64,000 nucleotides of DNA from Parapontixanthobacter aurantiacus (GCF_009827635.1 NZ_WTYW01000001.1:638001-702000), one strand, 5' to 3'; counted from the stretch's first letter, positions 17,616 to 28,340 are shown. Made by a program: numbers and translations. Notes: generated by a model not told the origin, from the sequence alone.

Positions 17616-20600
17616 TCGCGCGCATCATCGATAGCTCGATCGCCAACCGCTTTTTCGTGGTGCTGGCAGCGATCGGGTTGGCGCTGGCCGGTTTCTGGGC
17701 GGTACGGACGACGCCCGTCGATGCCCTGCCGGACCTTTCCGATGTACAGGTGGTGATCCGCTCGAACTATCCAGGTCAGGCGCCCCGTATCGTCGAGGAC
17801 CAGGTGACCTATCCGATGGCCACGACCATGCTGTCGGTCCCCGGTGCCAAGACCGTGCGCGGCTATTCCTTTTTCGGAGACAGCTACGTCTATGTGATCT
17901 TCGAGGACGGGACCGACCTCTACTGGGCGCGCTCTCGCGTTCTGGAGTATCTGAACCAGGTCCAGAACCGCTTGCCCGACGGGGTTCAGAGCACACTCGG
18001 CCCTGATGCAACCGGGGTGGGCTGGATCTACGAATATGCGCTGGTCGACCGCAGCGGCGGTCACGACTTGGCCGGGCTCAGGAGCCTGCAGGACTGGTTC
18101 CTGCGCTACGAGCTGAAAACCATTCCCGGCATCGCCGAAGTCGCCAGCGTGGGCGGCATGGTCAAGCAGTACCAGATCGTGCTCGACCCCTATCGCATGG
18201 CTTCGCTGGGCGTGACGCACGCGCAAGTGGTCCGCGCGGTGCAGGCAGGCAATCAGGAAACCGGGGGCTCTATCGTCGAAATGGGCGAGGCCGAATATAT
18301 GGTCCGTGCCTCGGGCTATCTCGGCACGCTGGCGGATTTTCGCAGCATACCCTTGCGCGCCGAAGCGGGCGGCACTCCGGTAACGCTGGACGATGTGGCC
18401 AATATCCAGATCGGCCCGGAGCTGCGGCGCGGCATTGCGGAACTCAACGGCGAAGGCGAGGTTGCCGGCGGTATCGTCATTCTGCGCCAGGGCGCCGATG
18501 CGCGCAGCGCAATTGCGGCGGTCGAAGCGAAGCTCGAACAATTGCAGGCAAGCCTGCCCGAAGGGGTCGAGATCGTCACCACCTACGACCGTTCGCAATT
18601 GATCGATGCTTCGGTCGAAAACCTGACCTCCAAGCTCATCGAGGAATTCATTGTCGTTGCCCTGGTGTGCCTGCTGTTCCTGTGGCACGCGCGCTCGGCA
18701 CTCGTCGCGGTCGTCACCCTTCCGCTCGGCGTGCTCGCGGCCTTCATCGTGATGCGCTTTCAGGGCGTAAACGCGAACATCATGTCTCTTGGCGGGATCG
18801 CCATCGCGGTCGGCGCGATGGTCGATGCTGCGGTGGTGATGATCGAGAACGCCCACAAGCATCTGGAGCGCTGGGCCGAGGAGAACCCTGACACGGTTCT
18901 GTCCGTCCAGGAGCGCTGGCGGATCGTCGCGGATGCCTCGAAGGAAGTCGGCCCGGCGCTGTTTTTCAGCCTGCTGATCATCACCTTGTCGTTTCTGCCG
19001 GTGTTCACCTTGCAGGCGCAGGAGGGACGGCTGTTCGCACCGCTGGCCTTTACCAAGACCTATGCCATGGCGGCTGCTGCGATCCTGTCGATCACTCTGG
19101 TTCCGGTGCTGATGGGATGGCTGGTGCGCGGAAAGATTCCGGCAGAGGACAGCAACCCGGTCAATCGCGTGCTGACCCGGGCCTATCGGCCCGGGCTAGA
19201 CTGGGTGATGCGCCGCCCGAAGACCGCTTTGGTCATCGCTGGGCTGGTCTTCCTGACCACGCTCGTTCCCTTCTCGCGGCTTGGCGGCGAATTCCTGCCG
19301 CCGCTCGACGAAGGCGACCTGCTCTACATGCCCAGCGCCCTGCCTGGATTGTCTCCCGGAGAGGCGTCAGCGCTGCTACAGCGCACCGACCGGCTGATCA
19401 TGACCGTACCGGAAGTCGAAACCGTGTTCGGCAAGGCCGGGCGCGCCGATACCGCCACCGATCCCGCCCCTCTCACAATGTTCGAGACGACCATCCGCTT
19501 CAAACCACGCGATGAGTGGCGCGAGGGCATGACACCGGATATGCTGGTCGAGGAACTGGACCGCGCCGTGCAGGTGCCTGGCCTTGCCAATGTCTGGGTG
19601 CCGCCGATCCGCAACCGGATCGACATGCTCGCAACCGGGATCAAGAGCCCGATCGGGGTCAAGGTTTCGGGCGAAGATCTCGGCGAGCTGGAACGCGTCG
19701 CGCTCCAGATCGAACAGGCGGCAAAGAACATTCCCGGCGTCAGTTCTGCGCTGGCTGAAAGGCTGTCGGGAGGCCGCTATGTCGATGTCGATATCGACCG
19801 GCTGGAAGCGGCCCGCTACGGTCTCAACATCGCCGACGTGCAGCAGATCGTCTCCGGCGCAATTGGCGGTGCCAATGTGGCCCGTACAGTCGAAGGCCTC
19901 GCAAGATACCCGATCAATGTTCGCTATCCGCGCGAGATCCGCGACAGTGTCGACGAGCTGCGCAATCTGCCGGTGCTGACCCCGTCTGGTCAGCAGATCA
20001 CGCTTGGTACCGTTGCGCAGGTGCGTGTGACCAGCGGCCCGCCCATGCTCAAGAGCGAACAGGGCCGTCCCACAAGCTATGTCTATATCGATGTGCGCGG
20101 GCGCGATCTGTCTTCTGTGGTTGGCGATCTGCAGGAGGTTATCGCGGCCGAGGTCGATCTGCCTCCGGGCGTCAGCCTGTCCTATGCCGGGCAGTTTGAA
20201 TATCTCACGCGGGCCTACGAACGTCTGCAGATCGTCGTTCCGGCTACGCTCGCGATCATATTCCTGCTGCTTTACCTGATCTTCCGCCGGTTCGACGAGG
20301 CGCTGCTCATCATGGGCACCTTGCCGTTCGCGCTGACAGGCGGCTTCTGGCTGCTTTACCTGATGGGATACAACCAGTCGGTCGCGACCGCCGTCGGCTT
20401 CATCGCGCTGGCCGGGGTGTCAGCCGAATTTGGCGTCATCATGCTGATCTATCTGAAAGCTGCGCTGGAGCGGCGCGGTGAGGACCCGGATGCGGAGGAA
20501 GTCTCCGCCGCCATCCGTGAAGGGGCATTGTTGCGCGTCCGGCCCAAGGCAATGACCGTCGCGGTCATCCTCGCCGGCCTGTTTCCGATCCTGATCGGCA

Positions 20601-20779
20601 CTGGGGCTGGCTCCGAAGTGATGAGCCGCATCGCCGCGCCGATGATCGGCGGGATGATCACCGCGCCGCTCCTGTCCATGTTCGTGCTTCCCGCAGCCTA
20701 TCTGTTGCTGCGTCGTCCCCGGCCGGAACGGCCAACCCAACCCCAAGGAGAAGAAGAATGCGTCACACAACCCTCATAA
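17612..20779 (+). CDS. cusA: CusA-type Cu(I)/Ag(I) efflux RND permease
   Basis: This 1055-residue pump has two sets of six helices and large periplasmic loops. Helix 4 reads [13 protein letters not shown] with a single Asp, and a [16 protein letters not shown] segment is present. Both are typical of the Cu/Ag class and differ from the DFGLIVDG of the CzcA at the left end. The start at 17612 (MIARIID) overlaps the cusB stop. The 3' end overlaps the cusF start by 22 bases. It would pump Cu(I)/Ag(I) from periplasm or cytosol out of the cell. Confidence 0.94.
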   Translation: MIARIIDSSIANRFFVVLAAIGLALAGFWAVRTTPVDALPDLSDVQVVIRSNYPGQAPRIVEDQVTYPMATTMLSVPGAKTVRGYSFFGDSYVYVIFEDGTDLYWARSRVLEYLNQVQNRLPDGVQSTLGPDATGVGWIYEYALVDRSGGHDLAGLRSLQDWFLRYELKTIPGIAEVASVGGMVKQYQIVLDPYRMASLGVTHAQVVRAVQAGNQETGGSIVEMGEAEYMVRASGYLGTLADFRSIPLRAEAGGTPVTLDDVANIQIGPELRRGIAELNGEGEVAGGIVILRQGADARSAIAAVEAKLEQLQASLPEGVEIVTTYDRSQLIDASVENLTSKLIEEFIVVALVCLLFLWHARSALVAVVTLPLGVLAAFIVMRFQGVNANIMSLGGIAIAVGAMVDAAVVMIENAHKHLERWAEENPDTVLSVQERWRIVADASKEVGPALFFSLLIITLSFLPVFTLQAQEGRLFAPLAFTKTYAMAAAAILSITLVPVLMGWLVRGKIPAEDSNPVNRVLTRAYRPGLDWVMRRPKTALVIAGLVFLTTLVPFSRLGGEFLPPLDEGDLLYMPSALPGLSPGEASALLQRTDRLIMTVPEVETVFGKAGRADTATDPAPLTMFETTIRFKPRDEWREGMTPDMLVEELDRAVQVPGLANVWVPPIRNRIDMLATGIKSPIGVKVSGEDLGELERVALQIEQAAKNIPGVSSALAERLSGGRYVDVDIDRLEAARYGLNIADVQQIVSGAIGGANVARTVEGLARYPINVRYPREIRDSVDELRNLPVLTPSGQQITLGTVAQVRVTSGPPMLKSEQGRPTSYVYIDVRGRDLSSVVGDLQEVIAAEVDLPPGVSLSYAGQFEYLTRAYERLQIVVPATLAIIFLLLYLIFRRFDEALLIMGTLPFALTGGFWLLYLMGYNQSVATAVGFIALAGVSAEFGVIMLIYLKAALERRGEDPDAEEVSAAIREGALLRVRPKAMTVAVILAGLFPILIGTGAGSEVMSRIAAPMIGGMITAPLLSMFVLPAAYLLLRRPRPERPTQPQGEEECVTQPS

Positions 20780-21141
20780 CCCTATTGGCCGCGCCGCTGG
20801 CGCTGGCAGCCTGCGATTCTGGCCAGGACACTGCCGAGATGGAGGACATGCCGATGGCTGAAGATGCAATGATGATGGACGGCCAGGATATGCCGATGGC
20901 GGATACCGGCAACGCAATGCAGTCCGCGAGTGCGCAAGGCACCGTCACCGCCATCGACGCCGAAGCGGGTACGATCACCGTCGACCACGGCCCGGTTCCC
21001 GCAATCGAATGGCCGGCAATGACCATGGCGTTCGAAGCCGATGAGCAACTGCGCAGCGAAGTAAGCGTCGGTGAGGGCATTGCCTTTGAATTTCGTACTG
21101 GTTCTGAAGGCAGTGTGATCACGTCGATCACGAAGGAGTAA
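20758..21141 (+). CDS. cusF: CusF-like periplasmic copper chaperone (lipoprotein)
   Basis: This 127-residue protein has a lipobox (ALAAC, Cys19), a Met/Asp-rich linker ([20 protein letters not shown]) and a CusF OB-fold. The copper ligands His77, Trp85, Met88 and Met90 show the spacing of E. coli CusF. The Met-rich linker is an extra putative copper-binding segment. The start ATG lies inside the cusA 3' end behind AAGGAGAAGA. It would hand Cu(I) to the CusCBA complex. Confidence 0.92.
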   Translation: MRHTTLITLLAAPLALAACDSGQDTAEMEDMPMAEDAMMMDGQDMPMADTGNAMQSASAQGTVTAIDAEAGTITVDHGPVPAIEWPAMTMAFEADEQLRSEVSVGEGIAFEFRTGSEGSVITSITKE

Positions 21142-21197
21142 ATCGGTTGGGCGGTGCCAGGCAAATCTGGTGCCGCCCATCGCGAAACAGGAGGAGC

Positions 21198-22742
21198 ATG
21201 ATCCGGACACCCCGCATAACCCAGGCATTCCCCGTGGACCGCCGCACACTGATCAAAAGCGCTGGTTTTGCTGCTGCAGGCTTTGCCGCGTTCCCGCTTG
21301 CGGGATGCAAAGCGCAAGACGCATCGATGCTGGACAGCACTGACGGATCCAATTTGCTCGCTATACCGCCCTTGCAGCGTGGCGAGATTGAGCAGGGCGC
21401 ACGGGTTTTCCGCTTGTCTTTGACCCCAGGCCAGAAGGAATTCGTCACCGGTGTTGCTTCGCCCACCATCGGCATCGACGCACCCTATCTGGGACCGACG
21501 CTGGAAATGCGCCGGGGCGAGTGGGTGCAGTTCCATATCGACAACAAGCTGGCCGAAGGCGCTACGGTCCATTGGCATGGTTTCGAACTTCCTGCCGCAG
21601 CCGATGGCGGACCGCATCAGTTGATCCGTCCCGGCGAACGCTGGAGGCCTTCTTTCCAAGTTCGCCAGCGGGCTTCGCTCTACTGGTATCATTCACACTT
21701 GGAGCGCGGAGCCGGGCCGCAGGTCTATGCCGGGCTCGCCGCACCGATCTATGTTCGCGACGACGAGGAAGAGCGCCTCGACTTGCCGAGCGACTATGGC
21801 GTCGACGACATTCCGCTGATCGTGCAGGACCGCGTGATCGATGGATCCGGCCGCTTGGTGTACCCGCTGAGTATGCACGCGCGGATGATGGGCGTGCGCG
21901 GGAGCCGGATATTCGTCAACGGCACTGAAAACGCTGTGTTCGACGCACAGACAGGCCAATTGCGGCTGCGCATCCTCAATGGATCGAACGCCCGCCTTTA
22001 CGATTTTTCGCTCGAAGGTGATCGTTCGATGCAACTGATCGCGAGCGATGGCGGCTTGCTCGATCGTTCGCACATCGTCCGCTCGGTCAGGCTCGCCCCG
22101 GGGGAGCGCGCGCAGGTAATTATCGATCTCTCGGAAGGACGCCCGCTTCGCCTTCTTGCCAGCAGTCCCGAAAACGCCATGGGCATGATGGGCGGACGCG
22201 GAATGATGGGCGGCGGGATGATGGGGCGCGGCGATAGCGGCGATGCTTCCGCAGACGTGTTTCAAATCCTCGATATCAGGCCGGCAAGTTCGGCCCAGCG
22301 CATCAGGGTGCCGACACAACTGGCATCGCTTGCTCCAACCGACCCGTCGTCAGCCGTCCGAACCCGGCGTTTCGTTCTCGACATGGGCATGATGGGCGGC
22401 GGAATGTCCATTAACGGTGCTGCGATGGACATGAATGTGATCAACGAACGTGTGCCAGTCGGCCAATGGGAAATCTGGGAGATCGCCAACGCTTCGATGA
22501 TGGCCCACCCGTTTCATATCCATAACGTCCAGTTTCGTGTGATCGACCGCGATGGCCGAGCGCCCCCACCATTGGAAACCAGTTTGAAGGATACCGTGAT
22601 CGTCAACCCGCGCGAGCAGGTACGCCTTCTCCTGCGTTTTGAAGAACACACCGACCCAGACCTGCCCTACATGTATCACTGCCACATTCTCGAACACGAG
22701 GATGCAGGCATGATGGGGCAGTTCGTAGTCGTGAAGAGCTAG
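21198..22742 (+). CDS. Tat-exported multicopper oxidase
   Basis: This 514-residue protein has a twin-arginine signal (DRRTLIKSAGF) followed by a Cys (LAGC) that may be lipidated. All four copper-ligand groups are visible: HWHGF, YHSHLE, HPFHIHN and HCHILEHEDAGMM, with the type-1 axial Met. A Met/Gly-rich loop (GMMGGRGMMGGGMMGRG, about residues 330-346) resembles the Cu-binding inserts of CueO/CopA and would favour Cu(I) oxidation in the periplasm. The start is set by GGAGGAG 2-8 bases upstream. It lies between cusF and the copper ATPase. Confidence 0.92.
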   Translation: MIRTPRITQAFPVDRRTLIKSAGFAAAGFAAFPLAGCKAQDASMLDSTDGSNLLAIPPLQRGEIEQGARVFRLSLTPGQKEFVTGVASPTIGIDAPYLGPTLEMRRGEWVQFHIDNKLAEGATVHWHGFELPAAADGGPHQLIRPGERWRPSFQVRQRASLYWYHSHLERGAGPQVYAGLAAPIYVRDDEEERLDLPSDYGVDDIPLIVQDRVIDGSGRLVYPLSMHARMMGVRGSRIFVNGTENAVFDAQTGQLRLRILNGSNARLYDFSLEGDRSMQLIASDGGLLDRSHIVRSVRLAPGERAQVIIDLSEGRPLRLLASSPENAMGMMGGRGMMGGGMMGRGDSGDASADVFQILDIRPASSAQRIRVPTQLASLAPTDPSSAVRTRRFVLDMGMMGGGMSINGAAMDMNVINERVPVGQWEIWEIANASMMAHPFHIHNVQFRVIDRDGRAPPPLETSLKDTVIVNPREQVRLLLRFEEHTDPDLPYMYHCHILEHEDAGMMGQFVVVKS

Positions 22743-22754
22743 GAAGGACAGGCG

Positions 22755-25085
22755 ATGAGCAAGGACCAGAGTGTGATCGAGGGTACCGCGATCGACCCGG
22801 TATGCGGCATGAGCGTTGCAATCGACGGGGCTCAGCATATCGCGACGCATGAGGGCGCGACACACTATTTCTGTTCGCCGCGCTGTCACGACAAGTTCGT
22901 CACCGATCCCGAGCTCTATCTCTCGGGCGCGCATCTCGACGCGGTCGAGGATGTGCCCGAAGGCACGATCTACACCTGTCCGATGCACCCTGAAATCCGC
23001 CAGCCCGGGCCGGGTTCATGCCCGATTTGCGGCATGGCGCTCGAACCGGAAACCGTTTCGCTGGGCGATGGCCCCGACCCCGAACTGGTCGACATGCTGC
23101 GTAGGTTCTGGTGGAGCGCGCTGCTCACGCTGCCTCTGTTCGTCTATGCGATGAGCGACATGGCACCGGGGCTCAGTTTCGACCGTCTGATAGAACCGGC
23201 CTGGGCGCAGTGGGCGCAATTTGCGCTCGCAACCCCGGTGGTTCTATGGGGCGCCTGGCCGTTCTTCGTTCGGGCCATCCAGTCGCTCAAGACGCGCAAT
23301 CTCAACATGTTCACCCTGATCGGGTTCGGCGTGGCCATCGCCTATCTTTTTAGCGTCGTGGCGACGGTCGCGCCCGATCTGTTCCCTGCAGCGTTCCGCG
23401 ACCATTCGGGACGGGTCGGGGTCTATTTCGAGGCGGCAGCGGTCATCACGACGCTCGTTCTGCTCGGACAGGTCCTCGAGCTCAAGGCCAGGGGTTCGAC
23501 CTCGAGCGCCTTGCGCGCACTGCTCGAGCTGGCACCGCCCAGCGCGGTCAAGATCTTTGGCTCAGGCGACGAGCGCGAGGTGCCGCTCGATCAGCTAACC
23601 ACAGGCGATCGTCTGCGCGTTCGACCCGGCGACAAGGTTCCCGTCGATGGCGAAATCGAGGAGGGATCGAGCGCGATCGATGAATCCATGATCAGCGGCG
23701 AACCGCTTCCGGTCGCCAAACAGGCTGGCGACATTGTCATCGGCGGCACGGTCAACCAGACTGGAGGGTTCGTCATGCGCGCAACCGGCGTGGGCAAGGA
23801 CACGATGCTGTCCAAGATCGTCCAGATGGTGGCCGACGCGCAGCGCAGCCGCGCACCGATCCAGCGGCTCGCCGATCAGGTGGCTGGCTGGTTTGTGCCT
23901 GCGGTGGTTGTGATCGCCATCGCCACCTTCGTGGTCTGGGCAATCTGGGGTCCCGCCCCTGCGCTTGCCTACGCATTGGTCAATGCCATTGCGGTCCTGA
24001 TCATCGCTTGTCCCTGCGCGCTTGGCCTCGCTACGCCGATGTCGATCATGACAGGCACAGGCAAGGGTGCCCAGCACGGCATCCTGATCCGCAATGCCGA
24101 AGCGCTGGAGACACTCGAGAAGATCGATACGCTGGTGGTCGACAAGACCGGCACGTTGACGATAGGCAAGCCCGATCTGGTGGCGGTGAAGCCTGCAGAC
24201 GGCATCGACGAAACTGAATTCCTGGCAGCGGTTGCAGGTGTCGAAATGGGCAGCGAGCATCCGCTGGCCCATGCCATCGTCGAAGGCGCAAAAGCGCGCG
24301 GCGTCTCGCCCGCCAATGCCACGGATCTCGCTTCGACGACCGGGGAAGGTGTTGAAGCCAATGTCCAGGGGGGCCGGGTTGCGATCGGCAACGAAAAGAT
24401 GATGCGGCGCGTCGGGATCGATGACGAGGCCTGGCTCGGCTCGGCCGAAAATGGCCGCAAGCAGGGTCAGACGGTGATGTTCGTTGCGTTCGATGGCCGT
24501 CCGGCAGGGCTCATCGCGGTGGCCGATCCGATCAAGCCTACCAGTGCAGCGGCCATTGCGGCTCTGCACAAGCGCGATATCCGGGTCGTTATGCTCACGG
24601 GCGACAGCCGCGGCACTGCCGAAGCGGTCGCGCGCGAAATGGGTATCGACGAGGTACACGCCAATGTCTCGCCCGAAGACAAGCACCGCAAGATCGAAGA
24701 GCTGAAAGCGCAAGGTCGCCGGGTCGGCATGGCCGGGGACGGGATCAACGATGCTCCTGCGCTGGCTGCCGCCGATGTTGGTATTGCCATGGGCACTGGT
24801 ACCGATGTGGCGATCGAAAGCGCCGGGGTCACACTGGTTCGTGGTGATTTGACAGGAGTGGTGCAGGCCACCGTGCTGTCGCGCGGAACGATGCGCAACA
24901 TCCGGCAGAACCTGTTTTTCGCCTTCGCTTACAATACGCTCGGCATTCCGGTCGCAGCAGGCGTACTGTTTCCATTCTTCGGAGTGCTACTCAGCCCGAT
25001 GATCGCGGCAGCGGCGATGAGCTTGTCTTCGGTGTCTGTGATCGGCAACGCCCTGCGTCTGCGCGGCTTGAGCTTCGCCCGGTGA
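22755..25085 (+). CDS. copA: Cu(I)-exporting P1B-type ATPase with YHS and HMBD N-terminus
   Basis: This 776-residue protein does not have ferredoxin-like HMA domains. The N-terminus has a YHS domain (DPVCGMSV...[12 protein letters not shown]) and a second Cys/His motif ([22 protein letters not shown], about residues 75-97). The core has CPC in helix 6 (about 419-421), DKTGTLT (phosphorylated Asp about 463), GDGIND, and the Cu(I) signatures YN in helix 7 and MSLSS in helix 8. It would move Cu(I) from cytosol to periplasm, where the adjacent oxidase and CusCBA act. It starts 12 bases after the oxidase stop. Confidence 0.94.
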   Translation: MSKDQSVIEGTAIDPVCGMSVAIDGAQHIATHEGATHYFCSPRCHDKFVTDPELYLSGAHLDAVEDVPEGTIYTCPMHPEIRQPGPGSCPICGMALEPETVSLGDGPDPELVDMLRRFWWSALLTLPLFVYAMSDMAPGLSFDRLIEPAWAQWAQFALATPVVLWGAWPFFVRAIQSLKTRNLNMFTLIGFGVAIAYLFSVVATVAPDLFPAAFRDHSGRVGVYFEAAAVITTLVLLGQVLELKARGSTSSALRALLELAPPSAVKIFGSGDEREVPLDQLTTGDRLRVRPGDKVPVDGEIEEGSSAIDESMISGEPLPVAKQAGDIVIGGTVNQTGGFVMRATGVGKDTMLSKIVQMVADAQRSRAPIQRLADQVAGWFVPAVVVIAIATFVVWAIWGPAPALAYALVNAIAVLIIACPCALGLATPMSIMTGTGKGAQHGILIRNAEALETLEKIDTLVVDKTGTLTIGKPDLVAVKPADGIDETEFLAAVAGVEMGSEHPLAHAIVEGAKARGVSPANATDLASTTGEGVEANVQGGRVAIGNEKMMRRVGIDDEAWLGSAENGRKQGQTVMFVAFDGRPAGLIAVADPIKPTSAAAIAALHKRDIRVVMLTGDSRGTAEAVAREMGIDEVHANVSPEDKHRKIEELKAQGRRVGMAGDGINDAPALAAADVGIAMGTGTDVAIESAGVTLVRGDLTGVVQATVLSRGTMRNIRQNLFFAFAYNTLGIPVAAGVLFPFFGVLLSPMIAAAAMSLSSVSVIGNALRLRGLSFAR

Positions 25086-25131
25086 ACAGCAGTGTTGATC
25101 CTTCGGACAATTCGGTTCGAAAAGGCAGCGA

Positions 25132-25935
25132 TCACGTTATGGCTGTTATCGCCCATTGGCCGCTTATGAAGATGCCAACGAGGATGATGACCGCCGCGAA
25201 TATAAAGTTCAGCGCTCGTTTGCGCTTAGCCAACAGGTTCGATGCGCGAGTACCCAGCCAGCCGCCTATACCGCCGCCGCCGATGAAAAACGCGGCAATC
25301 TCCCAATCGACGAGTCCGTCGAGGGCGTAATTGGCGGCTGTGGTCGTACCGAAAGCGGCTACAGAGACCAGCGAGGAGCCGATCGCGTTGAGAATCGGCA
25401 TGGCCGTCGCGGCAACCAGACCCGGCACCACCAGAAAGCCCCCGCCGATACCGAAGAAACCGGACAGTCCGCCTACCAGCAATCCTCCGAACGCGAGGCG
25501 CGGGGTGAGGCGCAGCGCCGTGGCTCGGGTGAGCTGGACATCCGGGTCGGATCCGCCCGATTTCTCGCGCAGCATCGAGAGGCCGACGACAATCATCACC
25601 AGACCGAACAGGCCCAAAAGCAGATCGCCCGATGTAATTTTTCCCAGGCTTGATCCGGCGGCAGCTCCGACAACGCCGAATGCTGCGAATAGGCCTGCGC
25701 AGCGCCACTTCACATTGCCGCCTCGCGCATGGAACAATAAGTTTGCCAAGGCGCTGGCCGCCACCGCAGCAGCGGACGTGGCGATAGCGACATGGGTGTC
25801 GTGAACACCGACGACATACACAAGCAACGGCACTGCGAGGATCGATCCCCCACCGCCGAGTAGTCCAAGCGAAAAGCCCACGAGGAGGCCCGAGGTAAGC
25901 GATAGGAGCGCCACGATGACGCCGATATCCATCAT
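25132..25935 (-). CDS. TauE/SafE family sulfite/thiosulfate exporter
   Basis: This 267-residue membrane protein has about eight helices and the glycine-rich repeats of the family (GLLGGGGSILAVPLL and GFFGIGGGFLVVPGL). Such proteins export sulfite or other sulfur anions. The start at 25935 (MMDIGV) is chosen because residues upstream in the same frame are out-of-frame copies of the ArsR gene. It follows the ArsR regulator on the same strand, 31 bases downstream, and so belongs to the sulfide-response module. It converges with the copper ATPase. Confidence 0.88.
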   Translation of the reverse strand: MMDIGVIVALLSLTSGLLVGFSLGLLGGGGSILAVPLLVYVVGVHDTHVAIATSAAAVAASALANLLFHARGGNVKWRCAGLFAAFGVVGAAAGSSLGKITSGDLLLGLFGLVMIVVGLSMLREKSGGSDPDVQLTRATALRLTPRLAFGGLLVGGLSGFFGIGGGFLVVPGLVAATAMPILNAIGSSLVSVAAFGTTTAANYALDGLVDWEIAAFFIGGGGIGGWLGTRASNLLAKRKRALNFIFAAVIILVGIFISGQWAITAIT

Positions 25936-25966
25936 CCGGGATTGTCCAACATAACTGAAAGCCTGT

Positions 25967-26296
25967 TCAATGGCCGTCTGCTGGACCGGTCGTATCGTCG
26001 GCGGAGCTGCAATAGATGGCGTAGAGCGTTTCCAGCACCCGGCGCGGCGCATCGCCGCAAAGCGAATAATGGATCGTGCGGCCATCGCGCCGCGCTGCGA
26101 CCAGGCCATCCTTCCGCATAAGCGCCAGATGCTGCGAAACCACGGTTTCCCGAAGTTCCAGCAGTTCGGCCAGCTCGCCCACGCTGCGCTCGCCTTCAAC
26201 CAATTGGCAGGCGATCATCAGGCGGTTGTGGCTGCCCAGCGCCTTGAGCAATGCCACCGCCTTTTCGGCTTGATCGCGAATATCTTCGGCTTTCAT
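25967..26296 (-). CDS. ArsR-family repressor of the BigR/SqrR (persulfide-sensing) type
   Basis: This 109-residue winged-helix protein has Cys near the start of the sensor helix (IACQLVEGERSVGEL, about residue 31) and a second Cys near the C-terminus (LYAIYC, about residue 96). This two-Cys arrangement is that of BigR, YgaV and SqrR, which form a polysulfide bridge on sensing persulfide, and it differs from the CxC metal sites of ArsR/SmtB. The neighbours (TauE, DUF442, persulfide dioxygenase) are the usual BigR targets. An inverted repeat overlaps its start codon, so it probably represses itself and the divergent genes. Confidence 0.87.
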   Translation of the reverse strand: MKAEDIRDQAEKAVALLKALGSHNRLMIACQLVEGERSVGELAELLELRETVVSQHLALMRKDGLVAARRDGRTIHYSLCGDAPRRVLETLYAIYCSSADDTTGPADGH

Positions 26297-26321
26297 ACTT
26301 GCATATATGCGAAGGTATGAA
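26292..26321. promoter_or_regulatory. Nested inverted repeat, candidate BigR-type operator
   Basis: TTCATAC (26292-26298) and GTATGAA (26315-26321) are perfect inverted arms, and between them lies the perfect palindrome GCATATATGC (26301-26310). The site is AT-rich in a GC-rich region, overlaps the arsR start codon, and lies 75 bases before the divergent DUF442 gene. Placement and base composition fit an ArsR-family operator. Confidence 0.72.
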
Positions 26322-26395
26322 TATAAAGTCAATCGTAATCTGCTGCCGCGCAATCGCGGACCCGGACCTTTGAACCTGAACCAGGATGATGCCTT

Positions 26396-26848
26396 ATGAC
26401 CCAAATCAAGATCCTCAATGGCAGATTCGCCGTCTCGACCGCTCCGCCTTCCGAGGGCGACCTGCGCGCATTGGCGGAGGATGGTTACAAGGCGGTCGTC
26501 AACCTGCGCTGCCAGGATGAGGCGGATCAGCCTCTCGCCCCGGACCGCGAAGGTGAAGTGGTGGCATCGCTCGGCCTTGAATATTGTCACTTGCCGGTGG
26601 CGGGCGGCACCATATCGGACGAGCTCGTCGATGAGTTCAGGGCCAGTGTCGAAGCGCTTCCGAAGCCGGTGCTGGTCCATTGCGCCTCGGGCAAGCGCGC
26701 AGGAGCCTTCACAATAATGCATCTGGCGTCGCAGCAGGGAATGAGCGGCGATGCGACCCTACAGAAGGCGGCGGATATGGGCTTCGTGTGCGACGAACCG
26801 GCGCTGGAAAACTTCGTCCGTAATTACGTCGACCGGGCGCAGGACTGA
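26396..26848 (+). CDS. TIGR01244/DUF442 sulfur-metabolism protein (phosphatase-like fold)
   Basis: This 150-residue protein has a CX5R loop, HCASGKRAG (about residues 102-109), as in dual-specificity-phosphatase-like folds. The family is usually found fused to or beside persulfide dioxygenases (Blh) and is thought to act in sulfur transfer. The start is supported by AGGA about 9 bases upstream. It is the first gene of the operon divergent from the ArsR repressor, followed 44 bases later by the dioxygenase. Confidence 0.85.
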   Translation: MTQIKILNGRFAVSTAPPSEGDLRALAEDGYKAVVNLRCQDEADQPLAPDREGEVVASLGLEYCHLPVAGGTISDELVDEFRASVEALPKPVLVHCASGKRAGAFTIMHLASQQGMSGDATLQKAADMGFVCDEPALENFVRNYVDRAQD

Positions 26849-26892
26849 CCTACGCAGAACCGCTCTCAACCAGCATACGAAAAGACTATTCG

Positions 26893-27801
26893 ATGAAACC
26901 CGACATAGAGGCATTTTTCGACACGAACACGAACACCGTGACCTATGTCGTGTCCGATCCTGCAACCAAGGCGTGCGCGGTGATCGATCCGGTGCTCGAT
27001 TTCGATGCCGCAGCGGCGCGAACGGCGACTAAGTCCGCCGATAAAGTGATCGAATTCGTCCGGCAAATGGATTTCAAGTGCGAGTGGATCCTGGAAACCC
27101 ATGTCCATGCCGATCACCTTTCCGCCGCACCCTACATCCGCCGCGCACTAGGCGGCAAACTTGCTATTGGTAGCGAGATCACCGTCACGCAGAACACCTT
27201 CGGGCCGATATTCAATGCCGGAGTGGACCTGCCACGCGATGGACGCCAGTTCGACCATTTGTTTGCCGATAATGACAGCTTTGACCTAGGCGCCATATCG
27301 GCCCAGGCACTCCATACGCCGGGACATACGCCCGCGTGCATGACCTATGTTATCGGAGACGCCGCCTTTGTCGGCGATACGCTGTTCATGCCCGATTACG
27401 GCACGGCGCGGGCCGATTTTCCCGGCGGCGATGCACGCACGCTCTATCGCTCTATTCGCCGGATTTTCGAGCTACCGGAGGAGACGCGGCTGTTTATGTG
27501 CCACGACTACCTGCCGGAGGGCCGCTCGCAGCACCAATGGGAAACGACGGTGAAAGAACAAAAGCACAGCAACATTCATATCCATGCCGGGGTCGACGAG
27601 AATGCATTTGTAGCCATGCGTGAGGAGCGCGACAACCAGCTGGGTATGCCGCGCCTCATCCTGCCATCAATCCAGGTCAACATTCGCGGAGGGAATATGC
27701 CTCGCGCAGAAGGAAACGGTACGATCTATCTGAAACTGCCGGTCAACGTTTTGGGTGAACCACAGACGCCTCCCGAAGAAACTGGTCCGCGCACCCAATA
27801 A
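26893..27801 (+). CDS. Persulfide dioxygenase (metallo-beta-lactamase fold, Blh/ETHE1-like)
   Basis: This 302-residue protein has the metal ligands THVHADHLS (about residues 74-80), HTPGHT, VGDTLF and CHDYLPEG. The family oxidises glutathione persulfide to sulfite with an Fe(II) centre. Sulfite could then leave by the TauE/SafE protein encoded on the other side of the repressor. It follows the DUF442 gene and is likely derepressed with it when sulfide or persulfide accumulates. Confidence 0.9.
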   Translation: MKPDIEAFFDTNTNTVTYVVSDPATKACAVIDPVLDFDAAAARTATKSADKVIEFVRQMDFKCEWILETHVHADHLSAAPYIRRALGGKLAIGSEITVTQNTFGPIFNAGVDLPRDGRQFDHLFADNDSFDLGAISAQALHTPGHTPACMTYVIGDAAFVGDTLFMPDYGTARADFPGGDARTLYRSIRRIFELPEETRLFMCHDYLPEGRSQHQWETTVKEQKHSNIHIHAGVDENAFVAMREERDNQLGMPRLILPSIQVNIRGGNMPRAEGNGTIYLKLPVNVLGEPQTPPEETGPRTQ

Positions 27802-27841
27802 GTCTGCCATCGACGTATCAACCTGAGGGGGAAAGAACTCT

Positions 27842-28288
27842 ATGATCCGGAATATGGAAAACAGCCTAGCGACATGGGCCGCAAAAGTGCGATTGATCGA
27901 TCCGGTCTTCCGCCTCTGTTTGAGCCTCATATTCATCATAGGCGGATTGGGGCATTTTCTTGCGCATGAATATATGCTGGGCCGGATGGCATTGTCGCCA
28001 TGGAAAGATCACGTTGCTCTAATTGGAGATGCGTCCATTCTTTTGTGGCTGTCTGGCTTGGTTTTCATCGGTGCAGGAACATCACTGGCCTTGGGGTGGA
28101 TGACCCGGCTCTCATGCACCGCGTTATTTCTTACCCTCGTTCAGATAACTCTTGCGATCCATATCGCCCCAGGTCACACAGGTCCTTTGCTCAAAAATAT
28201 CGCTATCCTGGGGGCGCTGGCATTCGTCTTCGTTCGAGGACCAGGAAGTCACTCGATGGATAAAGCGCCCGGTCGCGCTGCTCGTTGA
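27842..28288 (+). CDS. DoxX-like membrane protein
   Basis: This 148-residue protein has four predicted helices (GGLGHFL in the first, IHIAPGHTG between the third and fourth) as in the DoxX family, whose members include quinone-linked thiosulfate oxidation subunits. GGGGGAAAG before the ATG is a good ribosome site; an ATG five codons later is possible. Its place after the persulfide dioxygenase suggests a sulfur-related membrane redox role, but this is inference. Confidence 0.78.
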   Translation: MIRNMENSLATWAAKVRLIDPVFRLCLSLIFIIGGLGHFLAHEYMLGRMALSPWKDHVALIGDASILLWLSGLVFIGAGTSLALGWMTRLSCTALFLTLVQITLAIHIAPGHTGPLLKNIAILGALAFVFVRGPGSHSMDKAPGRAAR

Positions 28289-28320
28289 GCGAAGAGCAAG
28301 CTCACCTACCACATACGAGC

Positions 28321-28340
28321 AAAATCTCGCAAAAGATTTT
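28321..28340. terminator. Candidate bidirectional terminator hairpin
   Basis: AAAATCT (28321-28327) and AGATTTT (28334-28340) are perfect inverted arms around a 6-base loop. They sit between the convergent DoxX and MBL-rhodanese genes, with T-rich tracts on both strands. The stem is AT-only and short, so its strength is uncertain. Confidence 0.45.

Noticed and set aside
17396-18862. 488-codon minus-strand open frame
   Set aside because: Antisense to cusB/cusA, with no recognisable protein features.
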